Positions 9,175 through 19,595 of a stretch of 43,476 nt of DNA are shown piece after piece (within the stretch, counting starts at the first letter, position 1; each line of letters begins with the position of its first letter). Both the position numbers and the translations under genes were made by a program. The notes below the pieces were generated by a model. That model did no database searches and was not told the origin of the DNA. It was given only the letters and a program-made list of their open reading frames with translations. The DNA is from Thiomargarita sp. (GTDB lineage Bacteria; Pseudomonadota; Gammaproteobacteria; Beggiatoales; Beggiatoaceae). The stretch is taken from assembly GCA_020720115.1 (NCBI GenBank), contig DYPD01000020.1:1-43476 (forward strand). Direction: 5' to 3'.

Positions 9175-11091
9175 ATGACTGTAGAAACTCACAAAGAAAC
9201 CTTTGGCTTTCAAGCCGAAATTAAGCAACTATTAGATTTAATGATTCATTCGCTGTATAGCAACAAAGAAATCTTCCTGCGCGAGCTGATTTCTAATGCC
9301 TCTGATGCGGCTGACAAACTGCGCTTTGAAGCACTTTCAGATGACGCACTCTACGAAGGCGACAGCGAATTAAAAATCTGGATTGAAGTCAACAAAGAAG
9401 CCAGAACCCTCAGCATCCGCGACAATGGTATTGGCATGACCCGTGAAGAAGTGGTAGAAAACATAGGTACTATTGCTAAATCAGGTACTAAAGACTTCTT
9501 TAAGAAACTCACCGGCGATCAAGCCAAGGATAGCCAGTTAATAGGTCAATTTGGTGTCGGCTTTTATTCTTCTTTTATCGTTGCCGATAAAGTCACTTTA
9601 ATCACGCGCAAAGCCGGTATGGGTGCAGAACATGGCGTACACTGGGAATCGGCTGGCGATGGGCAATATAGCCTAGAAACGATAGAACGTGCAGCGCGTG
9701 GTACAGAAGTGATTTTACATCTGCGTGAAGGCGATGATGATTTATTAGAAGACTGGAAAGTGCGTACTGTGGTGACTAAATACTCTGACCACATCATGAT
9801 TCCGGTTGTCATGAAAAAAGAAATGCCAGTATTGGATGAAGAGGATAAAGAAACAGATGCCACTACCATTGAAGAAGAAACCGTCAACAGCACCCAAGCG
9901 CTGTGGCAACGCAATAAAGCTGATATAAAGGAAGAAGAATACGCCGAGTTTTATAAACACATTGCACATGATTTTGAAGAGCCCCTGTTGACCATTCATA
10001 ATCGTGTAGAGGGTAATCTGGAATATACGGCATTGATGTTCCTACCTAAACGCGCACCCTTTGATCTCTGGGACAGGCAAAATCGCCGAGGACTAAAACT
10101 CTATGTACGGCGCGTGTTTATTATGGATGATGCCGAACACTTGCTGCCCCCTTATTTGCGCTTTGTACGCGGGGTTATTGACAGCAGTGATTTACCGCTG
10201 AATGTTTCACGCGAAATTTTGCAAAACAATAAGCAGATTGATCAAATGCGCAGCGGTACAGTGAAAAAGATTCTTTCTGCTTTAGAAGGTTTAGCAAAAA
10301 ATGACAAAGAAAAATATGCCATTTTTTGGAAAGAATTTGGTCGCGTCTTAAAAGAAGGTATCTTGGACGATCATAGCAATCATGAGCGCATTGCTAAACT
10401 GTTGCGTTTTTCTTCTACCTATGACAACAAATTAGAACCAGAAATTGCGCTGGAAGATTATCTGAGTCGGATGCAGGAAGGACAGGAAAAAATCTACTAC
10501 ATCACTGCTGAAAGTTTTGCCGCTGCTAAACACAGCCCACATCTAGAAATTTTCCGCAAAAAAGGCATTGAAGTCATCTTATTGCACGAGCAAATTGACG
10601 AATGGTTGGTCACCCACCTGCATGAATTTGAAGGCAAGCCATTGCAGTCTGTGACTAAAGGAGACTTGGATTTAGGTAAACTGGAAGACGAAGAAGAGAA
10701 AAAACAAGCAGAAAAAGCCAGTGAAGAACTCAAGCCTTTTATTGAGCGCGTGCAAACCGCGCTGGGCGATAAAGTCAAAGAAGTTAAAATCACCCATCGC
10801 TTAACTTCTTCTCCCGCTTGTTTAGTTGCAGATGCTCATGCAATGGATGCCAGTTTAGAAAGAATGCTGAAAGCAGCCGGGCAAAGTATTCCAAGCAGCA
10901 AACCTGTCTTAGAAATCAATCCAACACATGCTTTAGTACAAAACATTCAAGCTGAGCCTGATGAGGATTTATTTAAGGATTGGGTCAGCATTTTATTTGA
11001 TCAGGCTTTATTAAGCGAAGGTGCGCAATTAGAAGACCCAGCGGCTTTCGTTACCCGTATGAACGCCATGTTCATGAAAATGAAAGGCTGA
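9175..11091 (+). CDS. htpG: Molecular chaperone HtpG (bacterial Hsp90)
   Basis: A cytoplasmic ATP-dependent Hsp90 chaperone that helps remodel client proteins with DnaK. The 638-aa protein has a GHKL ATPase domain with '[14 protein letters not shown]' (N-box), 'DNGIGM' and 'GQFGVGFYS' (glycine-rich lid), a middle domain containing 'SREILQNN', and the C-terminal dimerisation domain. Length is normal for HtpG. The ATG at 9175 has an AAAGGAG ribosome binding site at a suitable distance. The gene stands alone on its strand and ends at a strong bidirectional terminator. Confidence 0.97.
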   Translation: MTVETHKETFGFQAEIKQLLDLMIHSLYSNKEIFLRELISNASDAADKLRFEALSDDALYEGDSELKIWIEVNKEARTLSIRDNGIGMTREEVVENIGTIAKSGTKDFFKKLTGDQAKDSQLIGQFGVGFYSSFIVADKVTLITRKAGMGAEHGVHWESAGDGQYSLETIERAARGTEVILHLREGDDDLLEDWKVRTVVTKYSDHIMIPVVMKKEMPVLDEEDKETDATTIEEETVNSTQALWQRNKADIKEEEYAEFYKHIAHDFEEPLLTIHNRVEGNLEYTALMFLPKRAPFDLWDRQNRRGLKLYVRRVFIMDDAEHLLPPYLRFVRGVIDSSDLPLNVSREILQNNKQIDQMRSGTVKKILSALEGLAKNDKEKYAIFWKEFGRVLKEGILDDHSNHERIAKLLRFSSTYDNKLEPEIALEDYLSRMQEGQEKIYYITAESFAAAKHSPHLEIFRKKGIEVILLHEQIDEWLVTHLHEFEGKPLQSVTKGDLDLGKLEDEEEKKQAEKASEELKPFIERVQTALGDKVKEVKITHRLTSSPACLVADAHAMDASLERMLKAAGQSIPSSKPVLEINPTHALVQNIQAEPDEDLFKDWVSILFDQALLSEGAQLEDPAAFVTRMNAMFMKMKG

Positions 11092-11114
11092 CTGCTGTAA
11101 TATTTTAGTTGTAT

Positions 11115-11148
11115 AAAAAATAACACCCCGCACGGGGTGTTATTTTTT
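11115..11148. terminator. Bidirectional Rho-independent terminator between htpG and yggX
   Basis: A perfect 16-bp stem (AAAAAATAACACCCCG at 11115-11130 paired with 11133-11148) with a 2-base loop. GC-rich core and A/T tracts on both sides make it functional for either strand. It sits between the convergent htpG (+) and yggX (-) genes. Confidence 0.9.
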
Positions 11149-11151
11149 GCC

Positions 11152-11424
11152 TTATTGTTTGGGCGCGACAAATTGTTCGGGCGCACTGCTGCCGTCACCA
11201 AAAAAGAACTTTTCCATTTCTCCTTCTAGCAATTTACGGGCTTTTGGATCAATAGGTGATAAGCGATATTCATTAATCAACATGGTTTGATGCCGCAACC
11301 ACATCTGCCAAGCTTCATTTGACACTTGATTAAAAATTTTCTGCCCCAGTTCTCCTGGATAAGGCTGTATTTTCAAGCCTTCCGCTTCCTTACCGAGTTT
11401 AATGCAAGTTACCATACGAGACAT
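11152..11424 (-). CDS. yggX: Probable Fe(2+)-trafficking protein YggX
   Basis: A small cytoplasmic protein linked to iron trafficking and protection or repair of Fe-S clusters under oxidative stress. The 90-aa product has the family pattern '[17 protein letters not shown]', '[10 protein letters not shown]' and '[19 protein letters not shown]'. The start at 11424 is preferred over an upstream in-frame ATG at 11481 because it fits the family N-terminus and has an AGGAGT ribosome binding site. It follows mutY after a 19-bp gap, the same order as in E. coli; MutY itself carries a 4Fe-4S cluster. Confidence 0.93.
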   Translation of the reverse strand: MSRMVTCIKLGKEAEGLKIQPYPGELGQKIFNQVSNEAWQMWLRHQTMLINEYRLSPIDPKARKLLEGEMEKFFFGDGSSAPEQFVAPKQ

Positions 11425-11443
11425 AAGATTACTCCTGTTTTCA

Positions 11444-12514
11444 TTAAATTTCATGCACATAGTTGTTCTTTGGTAGCGCATTCAACAAACGCACTACCGG
11501 CGCCGGTAAACCGCCAGGCGGCTTATCTGGTTCAACCCAAAGGCTATTTGGGGGCATTTTATCCTTTTCCCGCACGCCCTGCGCAATTTGAACCCAAACT
11601 GGCACAATATCCAGGTGATAGTGAGTGAATGTATGACGAAAGGCTTGCCAGACTTCGTAGTTCTGTACTTGAATCTGCAAATGCGCCCAGCACCATTCAT
11701 AAATACCTGTTTCACTTGAACATTCAGGAAAACTCCAGAGACCGCCCCAGATACCCCGTGCGGGACGGCGTTGCAACAAAACCTGCGCTTCTGGGTTTTG
11801 CAACATCAGCAAATAGCTGCATTTGACCGGCAAAACTTTGCGTGGACGCGGGCTAGGATAATCGCTTTCCCGCCCCTGCTGATGTGCCTGACAATCGCCT
11901 TGCTGTGGACACCGAGCGCATTGGGGGCGAGCGCGGGTGCAAAGCGTTGCACCTAAGTCCATGATTGCTTGAGTATATTCAGCCACCCGGGCGGCTGGCG
12001 TCAAGGCTTGTGCCAGCGCCCAAAGCTGCCGATTCACCGAGGCTTCGTTAGGATAACCGCCAATGGCTTGATAGCGGCACAAAACCCGCTTGACGTTGCC
12101 ATCCAAAATTGCCTGTGATTGCCCATACGCCAACGCTAAAATCGCCGCCGCAGTCGAACGTCCAACACCAGGTAAAGTTTGTAACGTATTGAGATCATGC
12201 GGCATTTCGCCATGAAAGTCCTGCATTATGCGCTGCGCACTGAGGTGCAAATTCCGCGCACGAGCGTAATAACCCAAGCCAGTCCAGTGCTGCAACACCC
12301 GATCAAGCGGCGCTTTAGCAAGGTTTTCAAGGTCAGGAAAAGCTTGTATAAAGGCTTGAAAATAAGGAATAACAGTGTTCACCTGGGTTTGTTGCAGCAT
12401 GATTTCCGATACCCAAATGCGATAAGCACCGGGATTTTGTTGCCAAGGCAAATCTTTACGCCCATGTTGCGCAAACCAATGCAATAGGCGTTGACTAAAA
12501 GCAGAATCAGACAT
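11444..12514 (-). CDS. mutY: Adenine DNA glycosylase MutY
   Basis: Removes adenine mispaired with 8-oxoguanine in base-excision repair. The 356-aa protein contains the catalytic glutamate in '[12 protein letters not shown]', a helix-hairpin-helix '[13 protein letters not shown]', the catalytic aspartate in '[10 protein letters not shown]', a 4Fe-4S motif C-x6-C-x2-C-x5-C ('[17 protein letters not shown]'), and a C-terminal NUDIX-like domain that recognises 8-oxoG ('[11 protein letters not shown]', '[12 protein letters not shown]'). Length is typical. It is the first gene of a mutY-yggX operon. Confidence 0.96.
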   Translation of the reverse strand: MSDSAFSQRLLHWFAQHGRKDLPWQQNPGAYRIWVSEIMLQQTQVNTVIPYFQAFIQAFPDLENLAKAPLDRVLQHWTGLGYYARARNLHLSAQRIMQDFHGEMPHDLNTLQTLPGVGRSTAAAILALAYGQSQAILDGNVKRVLCRYQAIGGYPNEASVNRQLWALAQALTPAARVAEYTQAIMDLGATLCTRARPQCARCPQQGDCQAHQQGRESDYPSPRPRKVLPVKCSYLLMLQNPEAQVLLQRRPARGIWGGLWSFPECSSETGIYEWCWAHLQIQVQNYEVWQAFRHTFTHYHLDIVPVWVQIAQGVREKDKMPPNSLWVEPDKPPGGLPAPVVRLLNALPKNNYVHEI

Positions 12515-13283
12515 GAGGGCGTGGGTATAAAACTCTGGTGGGGACTATTGAGTACAGGAGCCAGCAAAAAATGTAGCTAACAGATTTGCCTACCCTATAC
12601 AAATTTAGCTTCTAACAACAGCATTTTTTGTCAAAATGCTCAACTCTGTGAAGGTAAAAGAAATTTAAGCAAGAAGCTTTACCCAGTGCAATATATAACC
12701 TACCTATAAATTTATTTCTTGGGAGAAGGGGGCTTTATAGGGATACATTTATGTTTCTTGTTTTGCAACCTGTTGCGGCATCTTTACAAGACTGCTTATC
12801 ACCCTGAGTTTTATTCTTCACCAGCGGGCGTTTTTAGATGGCAAGGTCACAGTTCTGTAATACCCTTCCTGTATCTAATTGTCATAATATGCGGCTTGTG
12901 GCATTGTTTGCTCATGAAGCGAGGGATGCGCTCTTGTTGTCGCTCCCGCGTTAAAATCCCAGTAAAGGCTGCATTCACAGCAGACTACCGCGTTTTTCAG
13001 CCCCCCAGGTTATGGCTTAAGCCTTGCCTGCCTTACCCAATGCACTATAGATTTGTCCAAGTTTATAACAGCTTTAATAATAAATAGTTACTACACATTT
13101 AGTTTTGACGCGAATTGCCAAAAAAACCCTAAAAATCGCTTTATTTTCAAGCAAACCCATTTATATTCAATACCTTAACTTAAAGGCGAGTCTAATAGCT
13201 AAAGAATCATCTCGCTGTTGTATAGCTTTTTACCGGGTTAAGGCATTAGAATTGCCGCTGTTCAAATTGCAAGATGACTCGCT
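12515..13283. other. 769-bp region with no recognisable gene
   Basis: This gap between mutY (minus) and the hybrid kinase (plus) must hold both promoters. Open frames exist (for example 12719-13087, plus) but their translations are rich in Cys, Arg and aromatic residues, lack a ribosome binding site and match nothing I recognise. No terminator, tRNA or known riboswitch was seen. The stretch from 13085 to 13283 is AT-rich and is the likely promoter and leader of the signalling block. Confidence 0.5.
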
Positions 13284-15527
13284 ATGACCAACCAAATACC
13301 GCTTTCAGAAGAATTACGCAAAACCGTTGGCGAACTGTGTCAAGATTTCCAAATTCCTGCTACAGCTCGTCAGCGTTTGGAGCATTATTGCACGCGCCTA
13401 GAACTGCTTGAGCAAGAACATGCAGACCTAGAGATTTCTCTGGAAACCATGACGGAACATGCAGACTCATTTGAAAAACAATTGGTTAATGCGCATAACA
13501 ACTTGGAAAAACAGGTTGCAGACCGCACCCAAGAATTGGCTGAAAAAAACCGCCTGCTAGAAGCTGAAAAATCCGCTCAACGCAATCACCTGAGTTTCTT
13601 ACGCGCCCTGCTAGACAGTATTTCTAGCCCAATTTTCTACAAAAACCTGCAAGGTGTTTATCTAGGTTGCAACAATGCCTTTGAACACATGTTGGGTCTT
13701 GCTGAAGAACAAATTATCCAGCGCAAAGTCTCAGATTTGTTTGCCCGCCATATTGCAGATAAAGACAGTGCCACCGACGAAGCCCTAAAACTCAATCAGG
13801 GCGCCCAAACTTTTGAAGCCTTCGTGCGTTATCCTGAAGGTAGTTTCCATGGTTTCATCGTCAACAAAACCGCATTCCACAGTGCTGATGGTCACATGGC
13901 TGGAGTCGTGGGCATCATGGTAGACATCACCGAGCGCAAACACGCAGAAGAAGCCTTACTGAAAGCCAAAGAAGCCGCCGAGCAAGCCAATCGCGTAAAG
14001 AGCGCTTTTCTCGCCAACATGAGCCACGAATTGCGCACCCCGCTCAACGCCATTATTGGCTACAGCGAAATGCTCCATGAAGATATGGAAGATCTGGGTT
14101 GCGGAGAATTAACCACAGATTTACAAAAAATTCATGGTGCGGGCAAGCATTTACTGGGATTGATTAATGATGTACTCGATATTTCAAAAATTGAAGCCGG
14201 CAAAATGGATGTCTTCACCGAAACCTTTGCGCTTACAGCCTTGATTCAAGAAGTAGTTGCCACTGTTAATCCTCTGATTGTAAAGAAAAACAATACGCTT
14301 GTATTGCAACAATCAGAAAATTTAGGGAATCTACATGCAGATGTCACCAAGGTACGACAAATGCTGTTCAATTTACTCAGTAATGCTGCCAAATTTACCG
14401 AACAAGGACAAATCACCTTATCGGTTAAACGCGAAGAACAAGACGGCACTGATTGGATTATTTTCTCAGTTGAAGATCAGGGTATTGGTATGAGCCAGGA
14501 GCAAATTGATAATTTATTCCAACCCTTTACTCAAGCTGATAATTCTACTACACGCAAATACGGCGGTACCGGTTTAGGCTTAACCATCACCAAACGCTTT
14601 GCTGAAATGATGGGCGGCAATGTAACAGTGCTCAGTGAATTAGGTAAAGGCAGCACTTTCTTAGTCACTCTACCCACCTACGTCAGGATGAATGAAAGCA
14701 AACGTTTGGATGGAACACCGCCACTTGGATTTGCTCACCTAGGTATACAAAAGGGACGTCATGTATTAGTGATTGATGACGATCCCGTTATCCGTGAACT
14801 ATTACAAAATTACATCAGTAAACTTGGCTACCAAGTCACGGTAGCCAATGGTGGCGACGAAGGTTTGCAATTGGCACAGCAACTCCAACCTGATGCTATC
14901 ACCCTAGATATTATGATGCCCGGCATGGATGGCTGGATGGTGCTCTCTGCCTTAAAGAATAATCCCGTCTTATCCGATATACCCGTCATCATTTTATCTA
15001 TGGTAGAAGAACGCAACCTCGGTTTCTCTTTGGGCGCTGCCGATTACCTTAATAAACCCATTGATCGCGATCAACTCTACAACACGCTGCGTAAATACTT
15101 AATAGATAATGCTGATAATCAATTGATTATGCTAGTAGAAGATGATGAAGTAACATGTACACTACTATCCAGCTTATTACAAAAAGCCGGCTGGCAAGTG
15201 CAAACTGCCGAAAATGGCAAAATCGCGTTGGAACAACTTGCATTACTAAACCCCAGTTTAATTCTTACTGATTTAATGATGCCAGAAATGGATGGTTTTG
15301 AGTTAATCAAAAACCTCCAGGAACATAATGAATGGCATAAGATTCCTATCGTAGTGCTTACGGCAAAAGAAATTACCCAGGAAGACCGAGAGAAACTCAA
15401 TCGGCAGGTGGTGCAAATTTTTCAGAAAAGCAGCTATAGCCGTGAAGACCTACTCAATGAACTTCGTGCCTATCTTGAATCCATGACTCACCCAAACACA
15501 ATAGACATTATCGGAAATTCGCCTTGA
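13284..15527 (+). CDS. Hybrid sensor histidine kinase with PAS and two receiver domains
   Basis: A soluble 747-aa two-component kinase. Domains in order: N-terminal coiled coil (about 1-100), PAS (about 105-218, ending in '[10 protein letters not shown]'), HisKA with the phospho-accepting His248 in 'MSHELRTP', HATPase_c with N-box '[11 protein letters not shown]' (361-371) and 'GGTGLGL', REC1 (about 493-608; 'VIDDDP', Asp542, Lys591), and REC2 (about 614-735; 'VEDDE', Asp663). It lacks an HPt domain and membrane segments, so it senses an internal signal and needs an outside HPt or acts through its receivers. The coiled coil contains '[19 protein letters not shown]', found twice more in the kinase at 18359. 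The last codons lie in a 72-bp inverted-repeat structure. First gene of a five-gene plus-strand block. Confidence 0.93.
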   Translation: MTNQIPLSEELRKTVGELCQDFQIPATARQRLEHYCTRLELLEQEHADLEISLETMTEHADSFEKQLVNAHNNLEKQVADRTQELAEKNRLLEAEKSAQRNHLSFLRALLDSISSPIFYKNLQGVYLGCNNAFEHMLGLAEEQIIQRKVSDLFARHIADKDSATDEALKLNQGAQTFEAFVRYPEGSFHGFIVNKTAFHSADGHMAGVVGIMVDITERKHAEEALLKAKEAAEQANRVKSAFLANMSHELRTPLNAIIGYSEMLHEDMEDLGCGELTTDLQKIHGAGKHLLGLINDVLDISKIEAGKMDVFTETFALTALIQEVVATVNPLIVKKNNTLVLQQSENLGNLHADVTKVRQMLFNLLSNAAKFTEQGQITLSVKREEQDGTDWIIFSVEDQGIGMSQEQIDNLFQPFTQADNSTTRKYGGTGLGLTITKRFAEMMGGNVTVLSELGKGSTFLVTLPTYVRMNESKRLDGTPPLGFAHLGIQKGRHVLVIDDDPVIRELLQNYISKLGYQVTVANGGDEGLQLAQQLQPDAITLDIMMPGMDGWMVLSALKNNPVLSDIPVIILSMVEERNLGFSLGAADYLNKPIDRDQLYNTLRKYLIDNADNQLIMLVEDDEVTCTLLSSLLQKAGWQVQTAENGKIALEQLALLNPSLILTDLMMPEMDGFELIKNLQEHNEWHKIPIVVLTAKEITQEDREKLNRQVVQIFQKSSYSREDLLNELRAYLESMTHPNTIDIIGNSP

Positions 15528-15573
15528 AGCGGCATGGCAACTGGCAGTTACCCCTATTTTCCGATAATGTCTA
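15502..15573. repeat. 72-bp element with perfect 16-bp inverted ends
   Basis: TAGACATTATCGGAAA at 15502-15517 is repeated inverted at 15558-15573, with a 40-base loop. It covers the last codons and stop (15525-15527) of the hybrid kinase. There is no T-tract after it, so it is not a typical terminator. Both ends read TA-GAC, like the element at 2701-2870, which suggests a very small MITE-like insertion. Alternatively it is an mRNA hairpin that separates expression of the kinase from that of the phosphatase. Confidence 0.6.
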
Positions 15574-15609
15574 ATCAGTAAGTCGTTATTCTTCTACCAG
15601 AGATGTACT

Positions 15610-17142
15610 ATGAAGCTGATTAGTGAATTATCCATTCGTGGCAAGCTCAGTTTGATTATCTTGGCAGTGGGCCTGCTATTATTGAGCTTGATCTCTATTT
15701 CTCTGTTTACCAATGAACGTATTAGATTAACGCAAAACCTACGCGCCGATTTATTTGCCATTGCTGATATTATGGGCACAAACACCGGCGTTAGCTTAGT
15801 CTTTGACGATGAAAAAACTGCCAATGATGTATTAGCTTCCCTTAAAGCCAAAACCAATATTGAAGCAGCCTATGTTTTTAACCAACAAGATAATCGCTTT
15901 GCCCGTTATCTGCGTAATGGTTTTATTCCAGAAAAAATCTTAAAAAATCTTAAAGAACATCCTGGCTACAATAAATTCAGCAAAACCCTGCCTAAAGAAG
16001 TGTTTTTGTTTGGCGAAGAACATGCTGAAGTGTTCAAAATCATTGAATTAGAAAACCGCACTATCGGCACTATCTATATTCAATCAGATTTAGCTGCTTT
16101 TAAGGAACGTCTATACTGGTACATAGTCATAATGTTCAGTGTTATGTTAGTTTCTTTAATTTTAGCTTTACTCTTAGGTGTGCGCTTACAACGCATTATC
16201 ACCACACCCGTCTACCGTTTATTGAACACCATCACCAGCGTTTCAGAAGAACAAAATTATCGGCTGCGCACAGTAAAAAGCAGTAATGATGAAATCGGTC
16301 AATTGATTGACGGTTTCAATAGCATGTTGAATAACATTGAATTACGCGACCAAGAAATTTTGTCATTAAATGCGCAATTATCCAAAGAAAATCAACGCAT
16401 GGGCGCAGAATTAAATGTCACACGCAAACTGCAACAAATGGTGCTGCCTACTGCTCAAGAATTACATGCTATTCAAGGATTGGATATTGCTGGCTTTATG
16501 GAGCCTGCTGACGAAGTGGGAGGAGACTACTATGATGTTTTGTGTCATAACGGGCGGGTACAAATAGGTATTGGGGATGTTACTGGACATGGCTTAGAAA
16601 GCGGCGTTGTCATGCTCATGGTGCAAATGGCAGTGCGTACTTTATTAGAAAGCAATATTAGCACTCCAGAAATCTTTCTTAGTGTGCTAAACCGCGCAGT
16701 ATTTGGTAATGTCCAAAGAATGCAATCAGATAAAAACCTAACCTTGGCTTTGCTGGATTATGAAAAAGGTAAATTGCGTTTAGCCGGGCAACATGAGGAA
16801 GCTTTAATTGTACGCAAAGGGGGTCAAGTAGAACGCATTGATACCTTGAATTTGGGTTTTATGGTAGGTTTGATTCCCGATATTGAAGAATTTATTGCCC
16901 ATACAGAAGCAACTTTAGAAATAGGTGACGGTGTTGTACTCTATACTGATGGCTTAACCGAAGCCCGCAATCCTGATGAACAAATGTATGGTGTAGAACG
17001 CTTATGCGCAGTTATTAGCCAAACCTGGGAAAAAAGTGCGCAGGAAATCCAAGAAAACATCATTACACATGCGCGTAATTATATCAGTACACAAAAAGTA
17101 CTAGATGATATTACTTTGTTAGTTATTAAACGGGTTGCTTAA
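15610..17142 (+). CDS. Membrane PP2C (SpoIIE-type) serine phosphatase with HAMP domain
   Basis: A 510-aa inner-membrane phosphatase of the RsbU/SpoIIE family, which dephosphorylates STAS anti-anti-sigma proteins in partner switching. It has a membrane segment (about 12-33), a periplasmic sensor region of about 130 residues, a second membrane segment (about 168-190), HAMP (about 190-245), a short coiled coil, and a PP2C-SIG domain from about 280. Metal-binding acidic residues are visible in 'GGDYYD' (Asp306), 'GDVTGHG' (Asp323), 'YTDGLTEA' (Asp447) and 'DDIT' (Asp500). The likely substrate is the STAS protein encoded at 17949 or the one at 22476. The gene follows the hybrid kinase by 82 bp. 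Confidence 0.93.
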   Translation: MKLISELSIRGKLSLIILAVGLLLLSLISISLFTNERIRLTQNLRADLFAIADIMGTNTGVSLVFDDEKTANDVLASLKAKTNIEAAYVFNQQDNRFARYLRNGFIPEKILKNLKEHPGYNKFSKTLPKEVFLFGEEHAEVFKIIELENRTIGTIYIQSDLAAFKERLYWYIVIMFSVMLVSLILALLLGVRLQRIITTPVYRLLNTITSVSEEQNYRLRTVKSSNDEIGQLIDGFNSMLNNIELRDQEILSLNAQLSKENQRMGAELNVTRKLQQMVLPTAQELHAIQGLDIAGFMEPADEVGGDYYDVLCHNGRVQIGIGDVTGHGLESGVVMLMVQMAVRTLLESNISTPEIFLSVLNRAVFGNVQRMQSDKNLTLALLDYEKGKLRLAGQHEEALIVRKGGQVERIDTLNLGFMVGLIPDIEEFIAHTEATLEIGDGVVLYTDGLTEARNPDEQMYGVERLCAVISQTWEKSAQEIQENIITHARNYISTQKVLDDITLLVIKRVA

Positions 17143-17181
17143 ATTTTTTGCTTGATATTATATGGTATCTGAGTTTATCTA

Positions 17182-17835
17182 ATGTCTTTACCACTTGGTT
17201 ACTTTGACTTGAAAGAGCAGGTTTTTATGCCAGATGAAATAACTTTGGTGCAGTTATTTGGCGATTTTCGGGAAGAATTTTCTGAAGCAGGCGAATATTT
17301 AAATATAGGCTTTTCTTCCACCAATATTCCGCTAAAAAAACGCTGGGAAAACAATGGTCTATCTGCTGATTTTATTGCAGAATATTTTCGTGCTTTTTAT
17401 GTGGGTAAACAAGTAGAAAAAGCTATTGAACCAGATGAAATCGAAATTGAAAATTTGCGTGATGCAGTGAAGTATATTGCTAATGAGTTACTCGAAAACG
17501 CCATGAAATTTCAAGATCATTCAGTGCCCTACACGGCGCGCATATTTCTTTCTCTGCGCAATGATAAAATTATTTTTTGCGTGACCAATGGTATCAATTC
17601 TCAGCAAGCAGAAGAATTTAAGCTGCGTGTACAAAATTTATTAAGTTCAGACCCGCAAATGCTCTATGTTGAAGCTATGCGCAATAGCGCACTACAGGAA
17701 AACCAAGGGTATTCTGGCTTGGGTTTGCTTAGCATGATTTGTGATTATGGGGCTTCATTAGGCTGGAAATTTGAGAGCAATCCGGCTAAACAAAATATTA
17801 CAATTGTCAGCACAATGGTAACGCTATTGACTTAG
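17182..17835 (+). CDS. HATPase anti-sigma-like regulator (slr1658 / DUF6272 type)
   Basis: A 217-aa cytoplasmic protein with a GHKL ATPase fold: N-box 'YIANELLENAMKF' (about residues 97-109) and a glycine-rich lid 'YSGLGLL'. This pattern matches the slr1658-type regulators, which lie next to slr1659-type STAS proteins and SpoIIE-type phosphatases; exactly those neighbours are present here on both sides. By analogy it would phosphorylate or bind the STAS protein. No sigma factor gene is nearby, so its output target is unknown. A possible ATG at 17227 ('MPDEITLV') would give a shorter form. Confidence 0.75.
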   Translation: MSLPLGYFDLKEQVFMPDEITLVQLFGDFREEFSEAGEYLNIGFSSTNIPLKKRWENNGLSADFIAEYFRAFYVGKQVEKAIEPDEIEIENLRDAVKYIANELLENAMKFQDHSVPYTARIFLSLRNDKIIFCVTNGINSQQAEEFKLRVQNLLSSDPQMLYVEAMRNSALQENQGYSGLGLLSMICDYGASLGWKFESNPAKQNITIVSTMVTLLT

Positions 17836-17948
17836 ACTGGTTTGCATCGCTTTGATGCCTTTACGGCAATTGCTGGCGACCTTAACATTTGCACATGTTC
17901 AGCGCCTTAGAAAACAGTGTCATTGGAGAATAAAGTGGGGTTTTTTAA

Positions 17949-18308
17949 ATGACTGAAATTAATGCTGACAAATACCATATCAGCTACGTTGCTGAAGAAG
18001 CTGCCGTGTTTCTGCGCGGAGCCTTGTTATTAAACGGTGCTATAGCCTATGAGCCGATATTGCAATTGCTCAAGGAAGCCGCTAGTGAGCAAGTGCCTGA
18101 ACAGCTCATTGTGGATATTCGTGATCTCAAGTTTCTGAATAGTTCTGGGATTAACATGATGACGAAATTTATCATGTACATTAGCGATACTGAAAGCATA
18201 CAATTAAAACTAAAGATTGTTGCGTATAAAAAAGTTGCTTGGCAAGCGCGTCTAGCCATTAATCTACAACGCTTACTGCCTACGCTGAATGCAGAATTAA
18301 TAGATTAA
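17949..18308 (+). CDS. STAS-like anti-anti-sigma regulator (slr1659 type)
   Basis: A 119-aa cytoplasmic protein with a STAS-like core. The region 'VDIRDLKFLNSSGINMMTKF' carries the serine pair expected at the regulatory phosphorylation site. The sequence resembles slr1659-type regulators, which pair with the slr1658-type protein encoded 113 bp upstream. Predicted role: switch protein, phosphorylated by the HATPase partner and dephosphorylated by the PP2C at 15610. The partner assignments are inferred from gene order. Confidence 0.8.
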   Translation: MTEINADKYHISYVAEEAAVFLRGALLLNGAIAYEPILQLLKEAASEQVPEQLIVDIRDLKFLNSSGINMMTKFIMYISDTESIQLKLKIVAYKKVAWQARLAINLQRLLPTLNAELID

Positions 18309-18358
18309 TTCCAGTTCTTTATTTAAGTGTTAGAACTTTGAACCTAGGAACCTCTGCT

Positions 18359-19579
18359 ATGAGCAGTGAATCACAGACATCAGAAATACTGTTGCAGGAA
18401 GTGCTGACCTTGCGTGCTCATTCAAGCCGCTTGCAACGGGAGAAGGAACAATTATCTATTTCTCTTGAGATTGTCACCGAACACGCAGATTCATTTGCAG
18501 CGCCGTTATTAGCAGCACCAGAGCAAAATAGCGATAGTATCAGCGGTGTAGAGCAACAATTATTGTTGGAAAATATCCGTAATGGGCAATTATTAACAGA
18601 ACTGCAAACCTTACAGCAGCAGCTCGTTATTCTCGATAAAGATAAAAAACACCTAGAAATTTCTCTGGAAACTATCACTGAACATGCTGATTTATTTGAA
18701 TCTCAATTATTAGAAACGCAAAATACGCTGGAGAAAAAGGTTAAAGAACGCACGCATGAATTAGAAGAAATTAACTTACAGCTTAAAGCAGAAATTCGTG
18801 AGCGTTTACGCATTGAAGCAGAGCTGCGCGAGAGTAAAGAATCTGCTGAGCAAGCAAAAGCCATTGCAGAAGCTTCTAGCCGTGCTAAAAGTCGCTTTCT
18901 GGCAAATATGAATCATGAATTGCGCACGCCCTTAAATGCTATTCTTGGTTACAGTGAAATTCTTGAATATGAAGCAGTTGATGCGGGCTATGAAAAGATA
19001 TTGCCAGAACTCAATAACATCAAAGTGGCTGGACGCCATTTGTTGGCATTAATCAGTGATGTGTTGGATATTACAAAAATTGAAGCAGAAAAACTGGAGT
19101 TGCATTTAGAGCGGTTTGCCATTGCAGAATTGATTGAAAATGTGGCGCTGATGATGCGCCCTTCTTTGCGTGATAATCAACTGCATATTCATTGCCCGCC
19201 GGAGATTGGTACTATGCTGGCGGATGCAACAAGGGTGCAACAGATTTTACAGAATCTTCTTAGCAATGCAGCTAAGTTTACTCATAATGGGAGTATTTGG
19301 CTAACCGTTGAAAAGGATGAATTTGAAATGTTGATTTTCAAAGTCATTGATACGGGTATTGGGATTCCAAAAGAAAAGTTGATTGGTATTTTTGAAGCTT
19401 TTTCTCAAGTAGATGAATCTTATACACGTCGTTATGGTGGCACTGGTATTGGTTTAACTATTTGTCGGCGCCTGAGCCGGTTGATGGGCGGAGACATCAG
19501 CGTCAATAGTGTGCCTGGTAAAGGCAGCACCTTTATGGTGTTTTTGCCAGAGAATTGCGAATCTTTTGTAAAGGCTTGA
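18359..19579 (+). CDS. Sensor histidine kinase with coiled-coil input, no receiver
   Basis: A soluble 406-aa kinase. Residues 1-170 are coiled coil holding two copies of a short module ('LSISLEIVTEHADSF' and 'LEISLETITEHADLFESQL'). HisKA follows with His186 in 'MNHELRTP', then HATPase_c with '[10 protein letters not shown]', 'DTGIGIP' and 'GGTGIGLTI'. No PAS, membrane or receiver domain is present. The ATG at 18359 is preferred over an in-frame TTG at 18338 because an AGGAA lies just upstream. It follows the STAS gene by 50 bp and ends 16 bp from the convergent cheA. Its cognate response regulator is not in the window, unless it feeds the receivers of the hybrid kinase at 13284. Confidence 0.92.
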   Translation: MSSESQTSEILLQEVLTLRAHSSRLQREKEQLSISLEIVTEHADSFAAPLLAAPEQNSDSISGVEQQLLLENIRNGQLLTELQTLQQQLVILDKDKKHLEISLETITEHADLFESQLLETQNTLEKKVKERTHELEEINLQLKAEIRERLRIEAELRESKESAEQAKAIAEASSRAKSRFLANMNHELRTPLNAILGYSEILEYEAVDAGYEKILPELNNIKVAGRHLLALISDVLDITKIEAEKLELHLERFAIAELIENVALMMRPSLRDNQLHIHCPPEIGTMLADATRVQQILQNLLSNAAKFTHNGSIWLTVEKDEFEMLIFKVIDTGIGIPKEKLIGIFEAFSQVDESYTRRYGGTGIGLTICRRLSRLMGGDISVNSVPGKGSTFMVFLPENCESFVKA

Positions 19580-19595
19580 TTAATCAGAGCGGGTT

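Noticed and set aside
12719-13087. A 122-aa open frame on the plus strand upstream of the hybrid kinase
   Set aside because: No ribosome binding site, odd composition (many Cys, Arg and aromatic residues) and no recognisable motif; probably chance.
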